From Fodinibacter sp963763015 (GTDB lineage: Bacteria > Actinomycetota > Actinomycetes > Actinomycetales > Dermatophilaceae): 64,000 bases of DNA. Where the stretch lies: positions 372,001-436,000 of the forward strand of contig CAVXML010000009.1 in assembly GCA_963763015.1 (NCBI GenBank), given 5' to 3'. Each line of letters opens with the position of its first letter. Within the stretch, counting starts at the first letter, position 1. Shown here piece after piece: positions 37,708 through 46,146 of this stretch. The notes below the pieces were generated by a model. The model was not told where the DNA came from. It was given only the letters and a program-made list of their open reading frames with translations, and did not search any database. Both the position numbers and the translations under genes were made by a program.

Positions 37708-38124
37708 TCAGCGCAGGCGGAGGGGCTCCGTGTCGTCGGTGTCGCCGGAGTCCCGGTCGGTGGCGTCCTCGTCCGCGGAGTCGTCGTCGAAGTCGATGTC
37801 GTCGTCGAGCCCGGAGTAGAGGTGGGCGTCGTCCCCGTCCTCGTCGTCGTGGGCGTCGAGCTCCTCGGCGACCTCGTCGTCATCGGCGCCCTCGTCGCGC
37901 CCTTCGTCGGGCCCCTCGTCGTCGTCGGTGTAGATGTCGAGGGGCGTCATCTCGCCGTAGGCGTCGTACAGCGCGCCGTCGTAGGCCTCGAACGCGTCGG
38001 CAAGGTCCTCGTAGGCGGCGACCACCGAAGGGTCGTCCTCCCCGTGCTTGGTGCTGCTGGCCTCGAGGTGGCGCTCGAGTGCTGCGACGAGCTGGTTCAG
38101 GGCTGCTCGCGGATCGGCGCTCAT
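37708..38124 (-). CDS. Acidic hypothetical protein
   Basis: A 138-residue protein starting at ATG 38124 (MSADPRAALNQLVAALERHLEA). The first 75 residues are helical and include DPSVVAAYEDLADAFEAYDGALYD. The remainder is extremely acidic (Asp/Glu-rich from about residue 77), ending DDTEPLRLR. No domain with known function is recognised. Similar acidic proteins are encoded beside DUF5703 in related actinobacteria. It is divergent from DUF5703 with only 31 bases between starts. Confidence 0.75.
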   Translation of the reverse strand: MSADPRAALNQLVAALERHLEASSTKHGEDDPSVVAAYEDLADAFEAYDGALYDAYGEMTPLDIYTDDDEGPDEGRDEGADDDEVAEELDAHDDEDGDDAHLYSGLDDDIDFDDDSADEDATDRDSGDTDDTEPLRLR

Positions 38125-38155
38125 GGTGTCGACGGTACCGGTCCTGGAGCACAAT

Positions 38156-38359
38156 ATGGCGATGGTCGAGTACGAGTACCTCGTCCTGTCCTTCGGGCGG
38201 GAGGTGGGGCGAGGAGACATCCGCCGGCAGCTCACCGAGCACGCCGAGTACGGACGGTGGGAGCTCGAGCGGACCCGCACCTACGTGGGCGGCCGCACCC
38301 GCACGTGGCTCCGGCGGAGGATCATCCGACCGCGCCGCACGATGAGCGCCTCGCGCTGA
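38156..38359 (+). CDS. DUF5703 family protein
   Basis: A 67-residue basic protein (MAMVEYEYLVLSFGREVGR). The conserved DUF5703 pattern is present: YEYLVLSFGRE, the central HAEYGRWELERTRTY, and the Arg-rich GRTRTWLRRRIIRP. ATG 38156 and ATG 38162 are both possible starts. The first has a TGGAG element at a suitable distance. The function is unknown. It lies head-to-head with the acidic protein gene, which encodes a product of opposite charge. Confidence 0.85.
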   Translation: MAMVEYEYLVLSFGREVGRGDIRRQLTEHAEYGRWELERTRTYVGGRTRTWLRRRIIRPRRTMSASR

Positions 38360-38474
38360 CGTCCGTCGTAGCCCGCCGGCTCAGACGCTCGGATGCCGCG
38401 CGGCGATCGCCGCTTTCCATGCGAGGTTCCGCGTGCCGCGGCAACCGCTCTGTCGACCCGGAGAGCCGGGGCGT

Positions 38475-39800
38475 TCAGCACGTCTCGATGAGGCGCAGCA
38501 GGACCCGCGCCCCGAACCTCAGCGACTCGACGGGCACCCGCTCGTCGATGCCGTGGAACATCGGGGCGAAGTCGAGGTCCGCGGGGAGCCGCAGCGGGGC
38601 GAAGCCGTAGCCGGTGATGCCGAGCAGCGACAGCGCCTTGTTGTCGGTACCCCCGGACAGGCAGTAGGGCAGAACCTCGGCCTCCGGGTCCTCGGTCCGC
38701 AGCGCAGCCACCATGGCGTCGACGAGGTCACCCTCGAACGGCGCGTCGAGGGCGATGTCACGGTGGAGCACCTCGACGTCGACGTGCTCGCCGGCCAGGT
38801 CGCGGATCGTCGCGAGCAGCCCTTCCTCGTGGCCGGGCAGGAAGCGGCAGTCGACGTTCGCGGAGGCGTGCTGCGGGATGACGTTGTGCTTGTACCCGGC
38901 ATCCAGCATCGTGACGTTGCTGGTGTCCTGGAGCGTGCCGCGAACGAACCCTTGGGCTCCGCCGAGGTGCTGGAGCAGCTCGTCATGGTCCTCGTCGGAC
39001 CAGGCCGTCCCCGTGAGGTCGGCGCACCCGTCGAGCAGGGTGCGCACCGAGGGGATGTACTCGCGCGGCCACTTGTGCGCGGCGATGCGGGCGATGGCCT
39101 CGGCGAGGCGGACGATGGCGTTCTCGTCGTTCGGCACCGAGCCGTGGCCGGCCCGGCCGTGGGCGGTCAGCCGCAGCCAGGCGATGCCCTTCTCGGCGGT
39201 CTGGAGCAGGTAGGTGCGTCGCTCGGCCCCGGACCGGTCGGTGAGCGTGACGCTGTAGCCGCCGACCTCGCTGATCGCCTCGGTGACGTTGTCGAAGACC
39301 TCAGGGTGGTTGTCGACGAGGAAGTGCGACCCCTTCGTGCCGCCGGCCTCCTCGTCGGCGAAGAACACGACGACGAGGTCCCGGGGCGGCACGATGCCGA
39401 TGCGCGCGAGGTGGCGGACGCAGGCGAGGATCATCGCGTCCATGCCCTTCATGTCGACGGCGCCGCGGCCCCAGATGCAGCCGTCGCGCTCCTCCCCCGC
39501 GAACGGGTCGACCGACCAGTCGGCGGCGCTGGCCGGCACGACGTCGAGGTGGCCGTGGATGCACAGCGCCCCGCGGTCGCGGTCGGACCCCTTGATCCGC
39601 ACGGCCACCGTGACCCTTCCCGGGTCGCTCTCGAAGGTCTGCGGCTCGAGGCCAACCTCGCGCAGCTTCTGGACTACGTATGCCGCCGCCTTGGCCTCCC
39701 CCGGTCCGCTGCCATCGCCGTAGTTGCTGGTGTCGATGCGGATCAGCTCCTGGCAGAGCCGTACGACCTCGTCTTCGGCCCTGGTCATGGTGTCGCTCAT
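38475..39800 (-). CDS. M20/M25/M40 family metallopeptidase (DapE/ArgE-like)
   Basis: A 441-residue di-zinc amidohydrolase. Metal ligands fall in IHGHLDVVPAS (82-91, His84 and Asp86) and RGAVDMKGMDAM, with the catalytic Glu pair in FFADEEAGGTKG. The dimerisation domain follows (about 190-310) and the last ligand His is toward the C-terminus (FHGIDERVP). In mycobacteria the homologous gene in this neighbourhood is called dapE2 (Rv2141c), but the substrate, dipeptide or acyl amino acid, is undetermined. The start is ATG 39800 (MSDTMTRAEDEV). An alternative ATG four codons later is possible. Confidence 0.92.
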   Translation of the reverse strand: MSDTMTRAEDEVVRLCQELIRIDTSNYGDGSGPGEAKAAAYVVQKLREVGLEPQTFESDPGRVTVAVRIKGSDRDRGALCIHGHLDVVPASAADWSVDPFAGEERDGCIWGRGAVDMKGMDAMILACVRHLARIGIVPPRDLVVVFFADEEAGGTKGSHFLVDNHPEVFDNVTEAISEVGGYSVTLTDRSGAERRTYLLQTAEKGIAWLRLTAHGRAGHGSVPNDENAIVRLAEAIARIAAHKWPREYIPSVRTLLDGCADLTGTAWSDEDHDELLQHLGGAQGFVRGTLQDTSNVTMLDAGYKHNVIPQHASANVDCRFLPGHEEGLLATIRDLAGEHVDVEVLHRDIALDAPFEGDLVDAMVAALRTEDPEAEVLPYCLSGGTDNKALSLLGITGYGFAPLRLPADLDFAPMFHGIDERVPVESLRFGARVLLRLIETC

Positions 39801-39942
39801 GGTCAGTCACTGTAGGCCGAGGGGTCGCCGTCACCTCGTCCATGGGTGCTCCGGGAGCTCCATGGGATTTCGGATCCCTGCCGCTGACCGTGTATCGTTC
39901 CGGGTCGCAGGACGGCCTCCCCGGGCCGACCTCGCACCACTC

Positions 39943-40027
39943 GTCCGGGTGGCGGAATTGGCAGACGCGCTAGCTTGAGGTGCTAGTGCCCTTATTGGGC
40001 ATGGGGGTTCAAGTCCCCCCTCGGACA
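39943..40027 (+). tRNA. tRNA-Leu (anticodon GAG)
   Basis: An 85-base class II tRNA. Acceptor GTCCGGG (39943-39949) pairs with CTCGGAC (40020-40026) with one G-T, and A40027 is the discriminator. The anticodon stem CTAGC/GCTAG (39970-39974, 39982-39986) closes the loop TTGAGGT, with anticodon GAG at 39977-39979. A long variable arm (TGCCCTTATTGGGCA) follows, and the T loop is GTTCAAG. CCA is not encoded (the gene is followed by CA). The last bases are duplicated at 45998-46014, marking it as an integration target. Confidence 0.95.
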
Positions 40028-40028
40028 C
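40012..40028 (+). repeat. Left attachment-site-like repeat (in tRNA-Leu)
   Basis: Direct copy of AGTCCCCCCTCGGACAC covering the T-arm and acceptor 3' strand of tRNA-Leu(GAG). Together with 45998-46014 it delimits the islet. Confidence 0.8.
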
Positions 40029-40259
40029 AACGCCGCTCCGGCGTCACTGCAGGTCAGTGACCTGGGGCGGTTCTCGTTTCCGCCCGATCGGTGGCCGTGA
40101 TACTTCGCGTCGTTGATCGTCGCGTCGACCCCTTTCGGTAGGCGTCGACGAGGGGCAGCAGTTGCTCCGGAAGGACGTGCGCCCTGCCCACTCTCGACTC
40201 CCCACCGGAGCAGCCCAGCTCCATCGCGCAGGTCATCGAGGAGACACGAGCGCGTCCAC

Positions 40260-40641
40260 GTCGCTCCGCCGTGTCGTTGCCGCTTCTTGATGACCGGCTC
40301 GAAGCTGCCCTCCAGGTCCCGTGGCACGTCGACCTGGACCGGGCCCGCGTTGTCGGTCAACACCGCCTTGGCACGGGCCCCGTTCCGGGAGATGCCGCCG
40401 TTGCGTCCCTCGGCCGCGTGCTTGTCGTAGCCGACGTGCTCGGTCATCTCCTCCTCCAAGGCGGCCTCGATGACCGTTTTGGTGATCGCCTCAGAGGCTC
40501 GTCCGGGCCGCTCAGGTCCGCACCCCCGGCGTGAGCGGCCCTGCCCAGCTCGCGCACCGCCGCGCGCTCCGCCTCTTCGGGCGTGAAGGTCTTCTTGCCT
40601 GCCTTCCGCAGTGGGCTCACGCCCACCAGTGTGTCGGTCAT
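40260..40641 (-). pseudogene. IS256-family transposase remnant
   Basis: The minus strand from ATG 40641 reads MTDTLVGVSPLRKAGKKTF and AVRELGRAA, then shifts frame near 40500 into EEEMTEHVGYDKHAAEGRNG, NGARAKAVLTD, VQVDVPRDLEGSFEPVIKKR, which is the N-terminal signature of IS256-type transposases (GYDKH, RNG, VDVPRDRDGSFEP). After about 40290 the reading frame loses similarity. The DDE catalytic part is missing. It is therefore a truncated, frameshifted remnant. The stretch 40028-40259 holds further decayed sequence in which I see nothing definite. Confidence 0.7.
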
Positions 40642-40691
40642 GATCCGACCCTTTGCGCTGAACCAGGTCGCGACTTGGGCCAGTTGCACCG

Positions 40692-41525
40692 TTAGTCCAA
40701 CAGTCCCCGGACGCTGCGAACGAGTCGCTTGACGTTCAGCAGGCTCGGCCTCGCCGCCAGTGAGCGGAGAGACCAGAGAGCGGCATCCAGTCGCCGGCCG
40801 GCGACCAGGGCCTCGGCGCCGACGTTTCCGTAGAGCCGGGCGCGGATGCGTCGGTCGGAGCCTTTGGCGTGGCGAAGGGCCACCTGCCGGCGGGCGCGGA
40901 AGCGGGTGTCCGCCCGAACACCGGCGCGGGCCTCGGGATGGCACCGATACCTCAGGCCCACCTTCGGGTTCCAGGCGAACACGGCCCGGTCGGCCATTCG
41001 CAGCCACCATTCCGTGTCCTGGGCAACGCGCAGGGTCGGGTCGAACTGCAGGATCTCCTCACGACGGAACACGACTTGGCCGAGTTGCGGGGCTCCAACG
41101 ATGGTGAGGCGCTCCCGCATGTCGCCGGAGTAGACCCGGCGGTGAGGTCGCTTCGTGCCGCCGTCTGGGTAGAACCACTCGATGTCGGTGACGTGGGCGC
41201 GGGCCTCGCCCATCTCTTCGACGGCCCATTCCAGGCGCTGAGGAACCAGGAGGTCGTCGTCGTCGAGGAAGAGGACCCAGTCTCCCGTCGCGTGCGACAT
41301 GCCGGTGTTCCGCGTTGCCCCCGGGCCTTGGTTGCGCAGGTGCCGCAGAACTCTTGGGGTGAAGGGAAGGTCCGCGGGGACGACAACGGGCTCCGGGGAA
41401 CAGTCGTCGACGATGATCACCTCTGCCGGCGGGTACGTTTGGCTAGCCAAGGACTCCAACGTGAGCCCGAGGTAGGTCGGTCTCCCGTAGGTCGGGATGA
41501 CGACGGAGATGCGCGGGGATGTCAC
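40692..41525 (-). CDS. Family 2 glycosyltransferase
   Basis: A 277-residue GT-A fold transferase from GTG 41525 (VTSPRISVVIPTYGRPTYLG). The nucleotide-sugar motifs are ISVVIPTYGRP, VIIVDDCSPEP, GPGATRNTGMSHATGDWVLF and LDDDDLLVP (the metal-binding DxD). The later EILQFDPTLRVAQDTEWWLRM segment is typical of GT2 proteins acting on polysaccharides. There are no transmembrane segments, so it is likely a cytosolic or peripheral enzyme. The acceptor is unknown. The start lies 83 bases inside the upstream amidase gene, and it is the last intact gene of the islet operon. Confidence 0.9.
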   Translation of the reverse strand: MTSPRISVVIPTYGRPTYLGLTLESLASQTYPPAEVIIVDDCSPEPVVVPADLPFTPRVLRHLRNQGPGATRNTGMSHATGDWVLFLDDDDLLVPQRLEWAVEEMGEARAHVTDIEWFYPDGGTKRPHRRVYSGDMRERLTIVGAPQLGQVVFRREEILQFDPTLRVAQDTEWWLRMADRAVFAWNPKVGLRYRCHPEARAGVRADTRFRARRQVALRHAKGSDRRIRARLYGNVGAEALVAGRRLDAALWSLRSLAARPSLLNVKRLVRSVRGLLD

Positions 41526-42228
41526 GATGAACGGCTCCTGCGGTCTGTCCCGGAGGTGTGGTTGGACGGTCGGGCGGATCGGTACCGGCGCTGGGCCATG
41601 GGGATCCCGTACGTCGCGCGACCTCCGTACGCAGCGCAGGAAGCAGGGCGTAGAAGGCGTCGCCCGGGCACGTCGTGTCCCGGAGGTCACGATGGGCCCG
41701 GATGGTGGTCGACGTGGCGCCATCGACCCCCTGGGTCGCGATCGCGTCAAGGTGGTACACGCTGACCAGCCATGCCATCAGGCCCACGAGCGCGCCCCAC
41801 GCTCGGGGACTCGGTGGCTCCTCGAACAGCGTCCCGAGCATCGCGACCCCGATATTGCCGTGGTTGTGCCCGTACGCATGCCCGGCGATCACGACCGGCC
41901 CGCCGTCGAGAACAAGGGCGCCGTCAGCCCTGCCCTCGTACACGACACCGCGTTCGTCGACGAGGAGGTGATAGCCGATGTCGCCCCAGCCACGATCGAC
42001 TGCGTGGAAGGCGTAGACCCCAAGCAGGCGAGCGGCTGGATCCTCCTCGACATTGGGCGTTTTCGTGTGGTGCAGGACCAGCCCGCTGACCGGGTCGGTG
42101 TCACGCGGCCACATCTCTGCGCCCGAGGCCGTGAAGCGGAGCGACTCGTCGGCGCCCCAGCCTCGACGGCTGACCACGCGCGGTCGGGACAGCGAGGGTC
42201 CAGTCGCTCGCTCCCGCGAGTCGGTCAC
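41443..42228 (-). CDS. PGRP-type N-acetylmuramoyl-L-alanine amidase
   Basis: A 261-residue amidase_2/PGRP-domain protein. RRGWGADESL (21-30) is the PGRP start motif. Zinc ligands are His53 (LVLHHTKTPN), His179 (IRAHRDLRD) and Cys187 (TTCPGDAFY), with Tyr87 (GYHLLV) as catalytic partner, so the site is complete. The family cleaves the bond between muramic acid and L-alanine in peptidoglycan. Oddly, no signal peptide or membrane segment is seen from GTG 42228, and an in-frame TGA lies just upstream, so a longer N-terminus is excluded. The Pro/Thr-rich C-terminus overlaps the GT2 gene by 83 bases. Confidence 0.88.
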   Translation of the reverse strand: MTDSRERATGPSLSRPRVVSRRGWGADESLRFTASGAEMWPRDTDPVSGLVLHHTKTPNVEEDPAARLLGVYAFHAVDRGWGDIGYHLLVDERGVVYEGRADGALVLDGGPVVIAGHAYGHNHGNIGVAMLGTLFEEPPSPRAWGALVGLMAWLVSVYHLDAIATQGVDGATSTTIRAHRDLRDTTCPGDAFYALLPALRTEVARRTGSPWPSAGTDPPDRPTTPPGQTAGAVHRDIPAHLRRHPDLRETDLPRAHVGVLG

Positions 42229-42286
42229 GCGGGCTCCGTTCGTCGGATGACAGTGCTCGGATCATAGGAGTCCGCCGAAGGGCTGG

Positions 42287-44110
42287 CTAGGACCCTTCCC
42301 GGCCAGTGCTCGCGAGGGGTAGCTCCGTCTGCCAGCCGAGGGCCACGGGGTCGTACCGCCCTTCAACGTGTATCTGATGCCACAAGCAGAAGCTGACGAG
42401 CACCCAGAGCTTGCGCCAGTCGAAGTCCTCCCCGGCGCGGTAGCGGCGCAGCAGGTCCAGGGCAGCGTGGCGGTGGATGTATCGATCCACCTCGGCTTCG
42501 CGAAACAGGCTGTCTGCGAATCCGAACAGCTCGCCCCTCAACCAGTGGCCGATCGGCACCGGGAAGCCCAGCTTGGGCCGCTGCGCCACGGCAGGCGGAA
42601 CCAGCCCGGTGACGGCGCGGCGTAGTGCGTACTTCGTCGTGGACCCTGCGATCTTGTCGTCGAGGGACAGGGCCGCGGCCACCTCGGCCACGCGACGGTC
42701 GAGGAACGGGACCCTCAGCTCGAGGCCGTGGGCCATCGTCAGACGGTCGGCTTTGGTGAGGATGTCGCCCGGCAGCCAGGCACGCAGGTCGACGAGCTGC
42801 ATCGCTGCCACCACGTCGAGGCCGGCGGCGCGGGCGTGGTCCTTCACCGGGCCGACGACGTCGTCGACCGACGTCGAGCCAGCCCGGGCCACGTCATCGA
42901 TCTCGCCGCGGACGAAGACGTGCTCCCCGCCGATGTAGTCGGCGGGAACGCGGCGGGCCCGGGAGAGCACCGCGGCTCGATAGTTGTGGTAACCACCGAA
43001 CAGCTCGTCCGCACCCTCCCCGGACAACACCACCCCGACGTGTCGACGCGCCTCTCGTGCGACGAACCAGAGGGGGACTGCCGAGGCGTCGCCGAGCGGG
43101 TCGTCGAGGTGCCACACGATCCGGGGCAGGCATTCCACGAACTCGTCGACGTCGACATGCAGGCCGTGGTGGGTCAGGCCCAGCGCGGCGGCGGTGTCCT
43201 GCGCGAGCGCCACCTCGCTGAACCCCTCGCGGTCGAAGCCGACCGTGAAGACATCCAGTCCCGGACGCTGCTCGGCGGCCAGCGCGCAGATGGCGGCGGA
43301 GTCGACGCCCCCGGACAGGAGGGCGCCCACGGGGACGTCGCTACGCAGGTGAACGCCGACCGAGTCACGAAGGGCGTCGAGGATGGCGGAGGGCGTGGAG
43401 GGCCCGGTGGCCCGCCCGGGGCGGGCGGGTCGAAAGGCGGTTCGGTACGACCTGCTCAGCGTCGGTGGCTCGCCGTGCCGTGCGCGGAGGGTGTAGCCCG
43501 GCGGGACCGATCGGATGTCCGCCGACATGGTCTGCGGCGGCGGGACGAAGGAGAAGGAGAGAAGCAGCCGCACGGCGTCCGGGTCGACGGGGTCCCCGGC
43601 CACGGCGGGAGCCAGGACCTTCTTCTCCGAGGCGAGCCTCAGCACGCCGTCCTGCCACGCGTAGTACAGCGGCTTGATGCCGAACGGGTCGCGTGCGGCC
43701 AGGAGCTCGCCCTCGACCGAGTCGTAGAGGACCAGCGCGTACATGCCCCGAAGGTCATCGAGGGCATCGACCCCACGACGCGCCAGCAGCTCGAGGACGA
43801 CCTCGGTGTCGCAGGTGGAGCGCAGGACGACCCCCTGCGCCGCCAGGGTCGCTCCCAGCTCCCGGAAGTTGTAGACCTCACCGTTGAACACGAGCCAGTA
43901 CCGGCCGTCGGCCGAGCACATGGGCTGGTGACCGCGCGGACTCGGATCCATGATCGCGAGCCGCCTGAAGCCCAACGCGACACCGGCGCCCGCGTGGAAA
44001 CCAGCGTCGTCAGGCCCTCGGTGGCCCAGAGTCGCGGTCGCCGAGGCGACCCAGGCCTCGTCGGCCGCATGCTCTCGGTCGGCGCCGAGGCAGGCCGTCA
44101 GCCCACACAC
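42287..44110 (-). CDS. asnB: AsnB-type glutamine-dependent amidotransferase
   Basis: A 607-residue class II glutamine amidotransferase. Cys2 (MCGLTAC) is the nucleophile of the N-terminal glutaminase domain, with LGHRGPDD, RLAIMDPSPRGHQPM and LVFNGEVYNFREL. The synthetase domain (about 240-600) has the PP-loop ALLSGGVDSA, VVLSGEGADELFGGYHNYR, and LTMAHGLELRVPFLDRRV. It makes asparagine, or amidates another carboxylate. Paralogues inside polysaccharide clusters commonly amidate sugar acids or peptides, and the neighbouring GT2, PGRP and ATP-grasp genes suggest that here. It is 148 bases from the ATP-grasp gene and 58 bases from the amidase gene. Confidence 0.92.
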   Translation of the reverse strand: MCGLTACLGADREHAADEAWVASATATLGHRGPDDAGFHAGAGVALGFRRLAIMDPSPRGHQPMCSADGRYWLVFNGEVYNFRELGATLAAQGVVLRSTCDTEVVLELLARRGVDALDDLRGMYALVLYDSVEGELLAARDPFGIKPLYYAWQDGVLRLASEKKVLAPAVAGDPVDPDAVRLLLSFSFVPPPQTMSADIRSVPPGYTLRARHGEPPTLSRSYRTAFRPARPGRATGPSTPSAILDALRDSVGVHLRSDVPVGALLSGGVDSAAICALAAEQRPGLDVFTVGFDREGFSEVALAQDTAAALGLTHHGLHVDVDEFVECLPRIVWHLDDPLGDASAVPLWFVAREARRHVGVVLSGEGADELFGGYHNYRAAVLSRARRVPADYIGGEHVFVRGEIDDVARAGSTSVDDVVGPVKDHARAAGLDVVAAMQLVDLRAWLPGDILTKADRLTMAHGLELRVPFLDRRVAEVAAALSLDDKIAGSTTKYALRRAVTGLVPPAVAQRPKLGFPVPIGHWLRGELFGFADSLFREAEVDRYIHRHAALDLLRRYRAGEDFDWRKLWVLVSFCLWHQIHVEGRYDPVALGWQTELPLASTGREGS

Positions 44111-44258
44111 ACTCGCCTCGGCCCGCGGGAGTTCACGGCGGCCACCCTAGCGGCCCGCCCCTCGCCTCCCTCGGGCGGCGTGCCTCGGCCGCGGCTCCGT
44201 GCAGCCAATCAGCCGATGGACAGACGCCCTGACGTGGAGCGGAGCACGACCGGCCCGG

Positions 44259-45317
44259 TCAGGCCTCCGCTCGCGGCACGACGGTCTTGTCCCCGCGGCG
44301 GGGTACCTGCCAGCGAGCGCCAAGTGTGCGGTCGAACTCCGCAGGTTCGAAACGCAGCTTGCCGGCTGACGGGTAGTTCGTCAGCTCACCGAATGCCACC
44401 CGGTCAGCGAGGTCGTACAGGTCGACGCGGACGAAGTCGATGCCCTTGCTCAGTTTGCGTGCCGCCAGCAGCATCAGGTCCAAGTGTGCGGGCTGGGCCA
44501 AGTCCTCATCGTGCGGCGGTAAGAACCCAGACCCAGGCCGGGTGACGGGCAGGTGTTCCCACTCCCGCGAGAAATACGCAAGCCGCTTCTCGCCGAATGG
44601 CCCGGCATTCAGCTGGACGGCCGAGCACTCGCCGTTCATCATGAAGAACTTGTAGTCGTGAGGGAGTTGGCCGTCCGGGCCGAGGAGGAGTTCCTGCGTG
44701 ATGACCCTAGGGGGGACACCGGCATAGGCCCACTCCGGAAGGCTCCGCCGAGACGGGTATTCATAGGAGAGCCGGACCCACCCATCGGCAAGTCTCGCGA
44801 GTTCGGTCCGGTCCACGTCATCCGGGTGGATACACCATATCCGGCCCCACGAAGCCCCCTGGGCCTTCGTCGGCAGGACCCCGCGCGGCGCCCTGTCACA
44901 GACGATGGCCACGGCACCCGAGCCATGACTCGCCTTGAGGACGAACTCGCGGGGCAGCCGGTCCCAGTCGATGTCGCGCCCACGGATGTAGATGCCGTAG
45001 GTCTCGGGGAGGTACTCCCGGCCCAATCGCTCCGTGACGAAGGCGCGCACAGCGACCTTATCGGCGAACGTCGTCAGAAGGGGGCGGCGGTCAAACGCCA
45101 TCCGGTGGATGACCTTCTCGGAGAAGGACTCCGGCACGTCCGAGGCCCGCCCATACAGGTCTTCGTACGCGCGCTTCCTGTCCAAGGGACGCCTGGCGCG
45201 AGTAACCGGCTCCCAGAGGGCTCGACGGGCCCACGCTGGGAGGACTCGGCGCACCCACGATCGGATGACACCGTAACCGGCGGCTGCTCGGCCACTGGTG
45301 CCTGAAGGGCGAGCCAC
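44259..45317 (-). CDS. TupA-like ATP-grasp protein
   Basis: A 352-residue protein of the teichuronopeptide TupA-like ATP-grasp family. Landmarks are SFSEKVIHRMAFDRRPLLTTFADKVAVRAFV (about 82-112), YLPETYGIYIRG, FVLKASHGSGAVAIVCDR (the ATP-grasp phosphate loop, about 146-163), ITQELLLGPDGQLPHDYKFFMMNGE, and KGIDFVRVDLYDLADRVAFGELTNYPSAG, which contains the metal ligands of an ATP-grasp site. The start is ATG 45317. The N-terminal 50 residues are basic. Family members ligate amino acids or modify cell-surface polymers. It is the first gene of the islet operon. Confidence 0.85.
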   Translation of the reverse strand: MARPSGTSGRAAAGYGVIRSWVRRVLPAWARRALWEPVTRARRPLDRKRAYEDLYGRASDVPESFSEKVIHRMAFDRRPLLTTFADKVAVRAFVTERLGREYLPETYGIYIRGRDIDWDRLPREFVLKASHGSGAVAIVCDRAPRGVLPTKAQGASWGRIWCIHPDDVDRTELARLADGWVRLSYEYPSRRSLPEWAYAGVPPRVITQELLLGPDGQLPHDYKFFMMNGECSAVQLNAGPFGEKRLAYFSREWEHLPVTRPGSGFLPPHDEDLAQPAHLDLMLLAARKLSKGIDFVRVDLYDLADRVAFGELTNYPSAGKLRFEPAEFDRTLGARWQVPRRGDKTVVPRAEA

Positions 45318-45992
45318 CCGCCGGACGCTAGCACGCGAGATGTGCCGATCAGGCGTCAGGTCGCCCCAGGGGGCGGAGGTGCTACACGAATGGCCGGCGA
45401 CGGCCTGGGTGCATTAGCCACCGGCGAGGCGGGTCTTGATGGCGTCGACGTGGAGCCACTGGGCAGGGTCGGGCAGAGGCGGTCGGGAGTCGACGACGAG
45501 GGGCAGACGGGTGGGTAGATGCGGTCGAGGGCGGCGTCGTAGCGCATCGCCTCGACAACTAGTTCCTCCAGAATCGGAAGCACTGCTGTGCCTCGGCGAA
45601 CCACGGCATCGCTCCAGGAACGAAACCACTGCCGGGCTCACCCGAGTTCATCGCGACCACAAGCACGGCCAGCGAGGGCTCTCCCCCGCGATGCATGCCT
45701 TCGATACGAGATCCGGGACCCAATTGAGCTGGTGCGAAGCCGGGATCTTGGTCAGGCCGATGACTCGTCCAAGTTCCTTGTACGTCTCGCCGGCCCAGCG
45801 GGATGGTGCGCCTCGTCGATTCTGCCGCGGCCTGGTGGCAGCTTCACATGCGAGGCTCGCCCCGTGATACCACCCCCTGGGTATCGGCCCCGCATCTGAA
45901 TGCTGTCCGGGCGACTCCGGGAACCGCAGCACGTCGCCTGTTGACCACGAATCGGTACCCGGATGGATCTGGATGCTGCTTTGAGCTCGGGA
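45318..45992. other. Non-coding or decayed stretch inside the islet
   Basis: About 675 bases between the ATP-grasp gene and the right repeat. Short open frames occur on both strands, none with recognisable motifs, and frames break repeatedly, as expected of decayed mobile-element DNA. A region near 45540-45640 on the minus strand gives an open segment with EELVVEAMRYDAALDRIYPP but no family match I can name. No RNA gene, integrase or repeat was seen in it. Confidence 0.4.
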
Positions 45993-45997
45993 GTTCG

Positions 45998-46014
45998 AGT
46001 CCCCCCTCGGACAC
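45998..46014 (+). repeat. Right attachment-site-like repeat (tRNA-Leu 3' end fragment)
   Basis: Second copy of AGTCCCCCCTCGGACAC. The bases before it (GAGTTCG) still resemble the T-arm, but no acceptor 5' strand, D-arm or anticodon arm precedes them, so this is a fragment, not a second tRNA gene. Confidence 0.8.
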
Positions 46015-46146
46015 CAGCGACACCTGTCGTCAGCGAAGGTCCGACCTTACGGGGCGGGCCTTCGTCTGCTTCAGTGTTGTTCGACGGTCACCCGGCGCGG
46101 CAGGTGGCGCCTCTGAGGTTCACGAGGCGCCACGCCGCCGGTGCGC

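Larger units (their letters stand above)
40012..46014. mobile_element. Islet bounded by a duplicated tRNA-Leu 3' end
   Basis: The 17-mer AGTCCCCCCTCGGACAC occurs at 40012-40028, inside the tRNA-Leu gene, and again at 45998-46014. The similarity extends leftward over GTTC, with one difference (A or G at the following base). Duplicated tRNA 3' ends are the classic footprint of integrase-mediated insertion. Within the 6 kb are a decayed IS256-type transposase, a four-gene minus-strand surface-polymer operon, and about 700 bases of unrecognised sequence. No intact integrase was found, so the element looks immobile, or the integrase was lost. Conserved synteny stops at the tRNA. Confidence 0.75.

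Noticed and set aside
40028..46014. Search for an intact integrase, CRISPR array or toxin-antitoxin pair in the islet
   Set aside because: No tyrosine or serine recombinase motifs, repeat arrays or small paired genes were found. Only the decayed IS256 transposase remains.
45975..46016. Second tRNA gene at the right boundary
   Set aside because: Only the T-arm and acceptor 3' strand are present. The 5' acceptor strand, D-arm and anticodon arm are missing.
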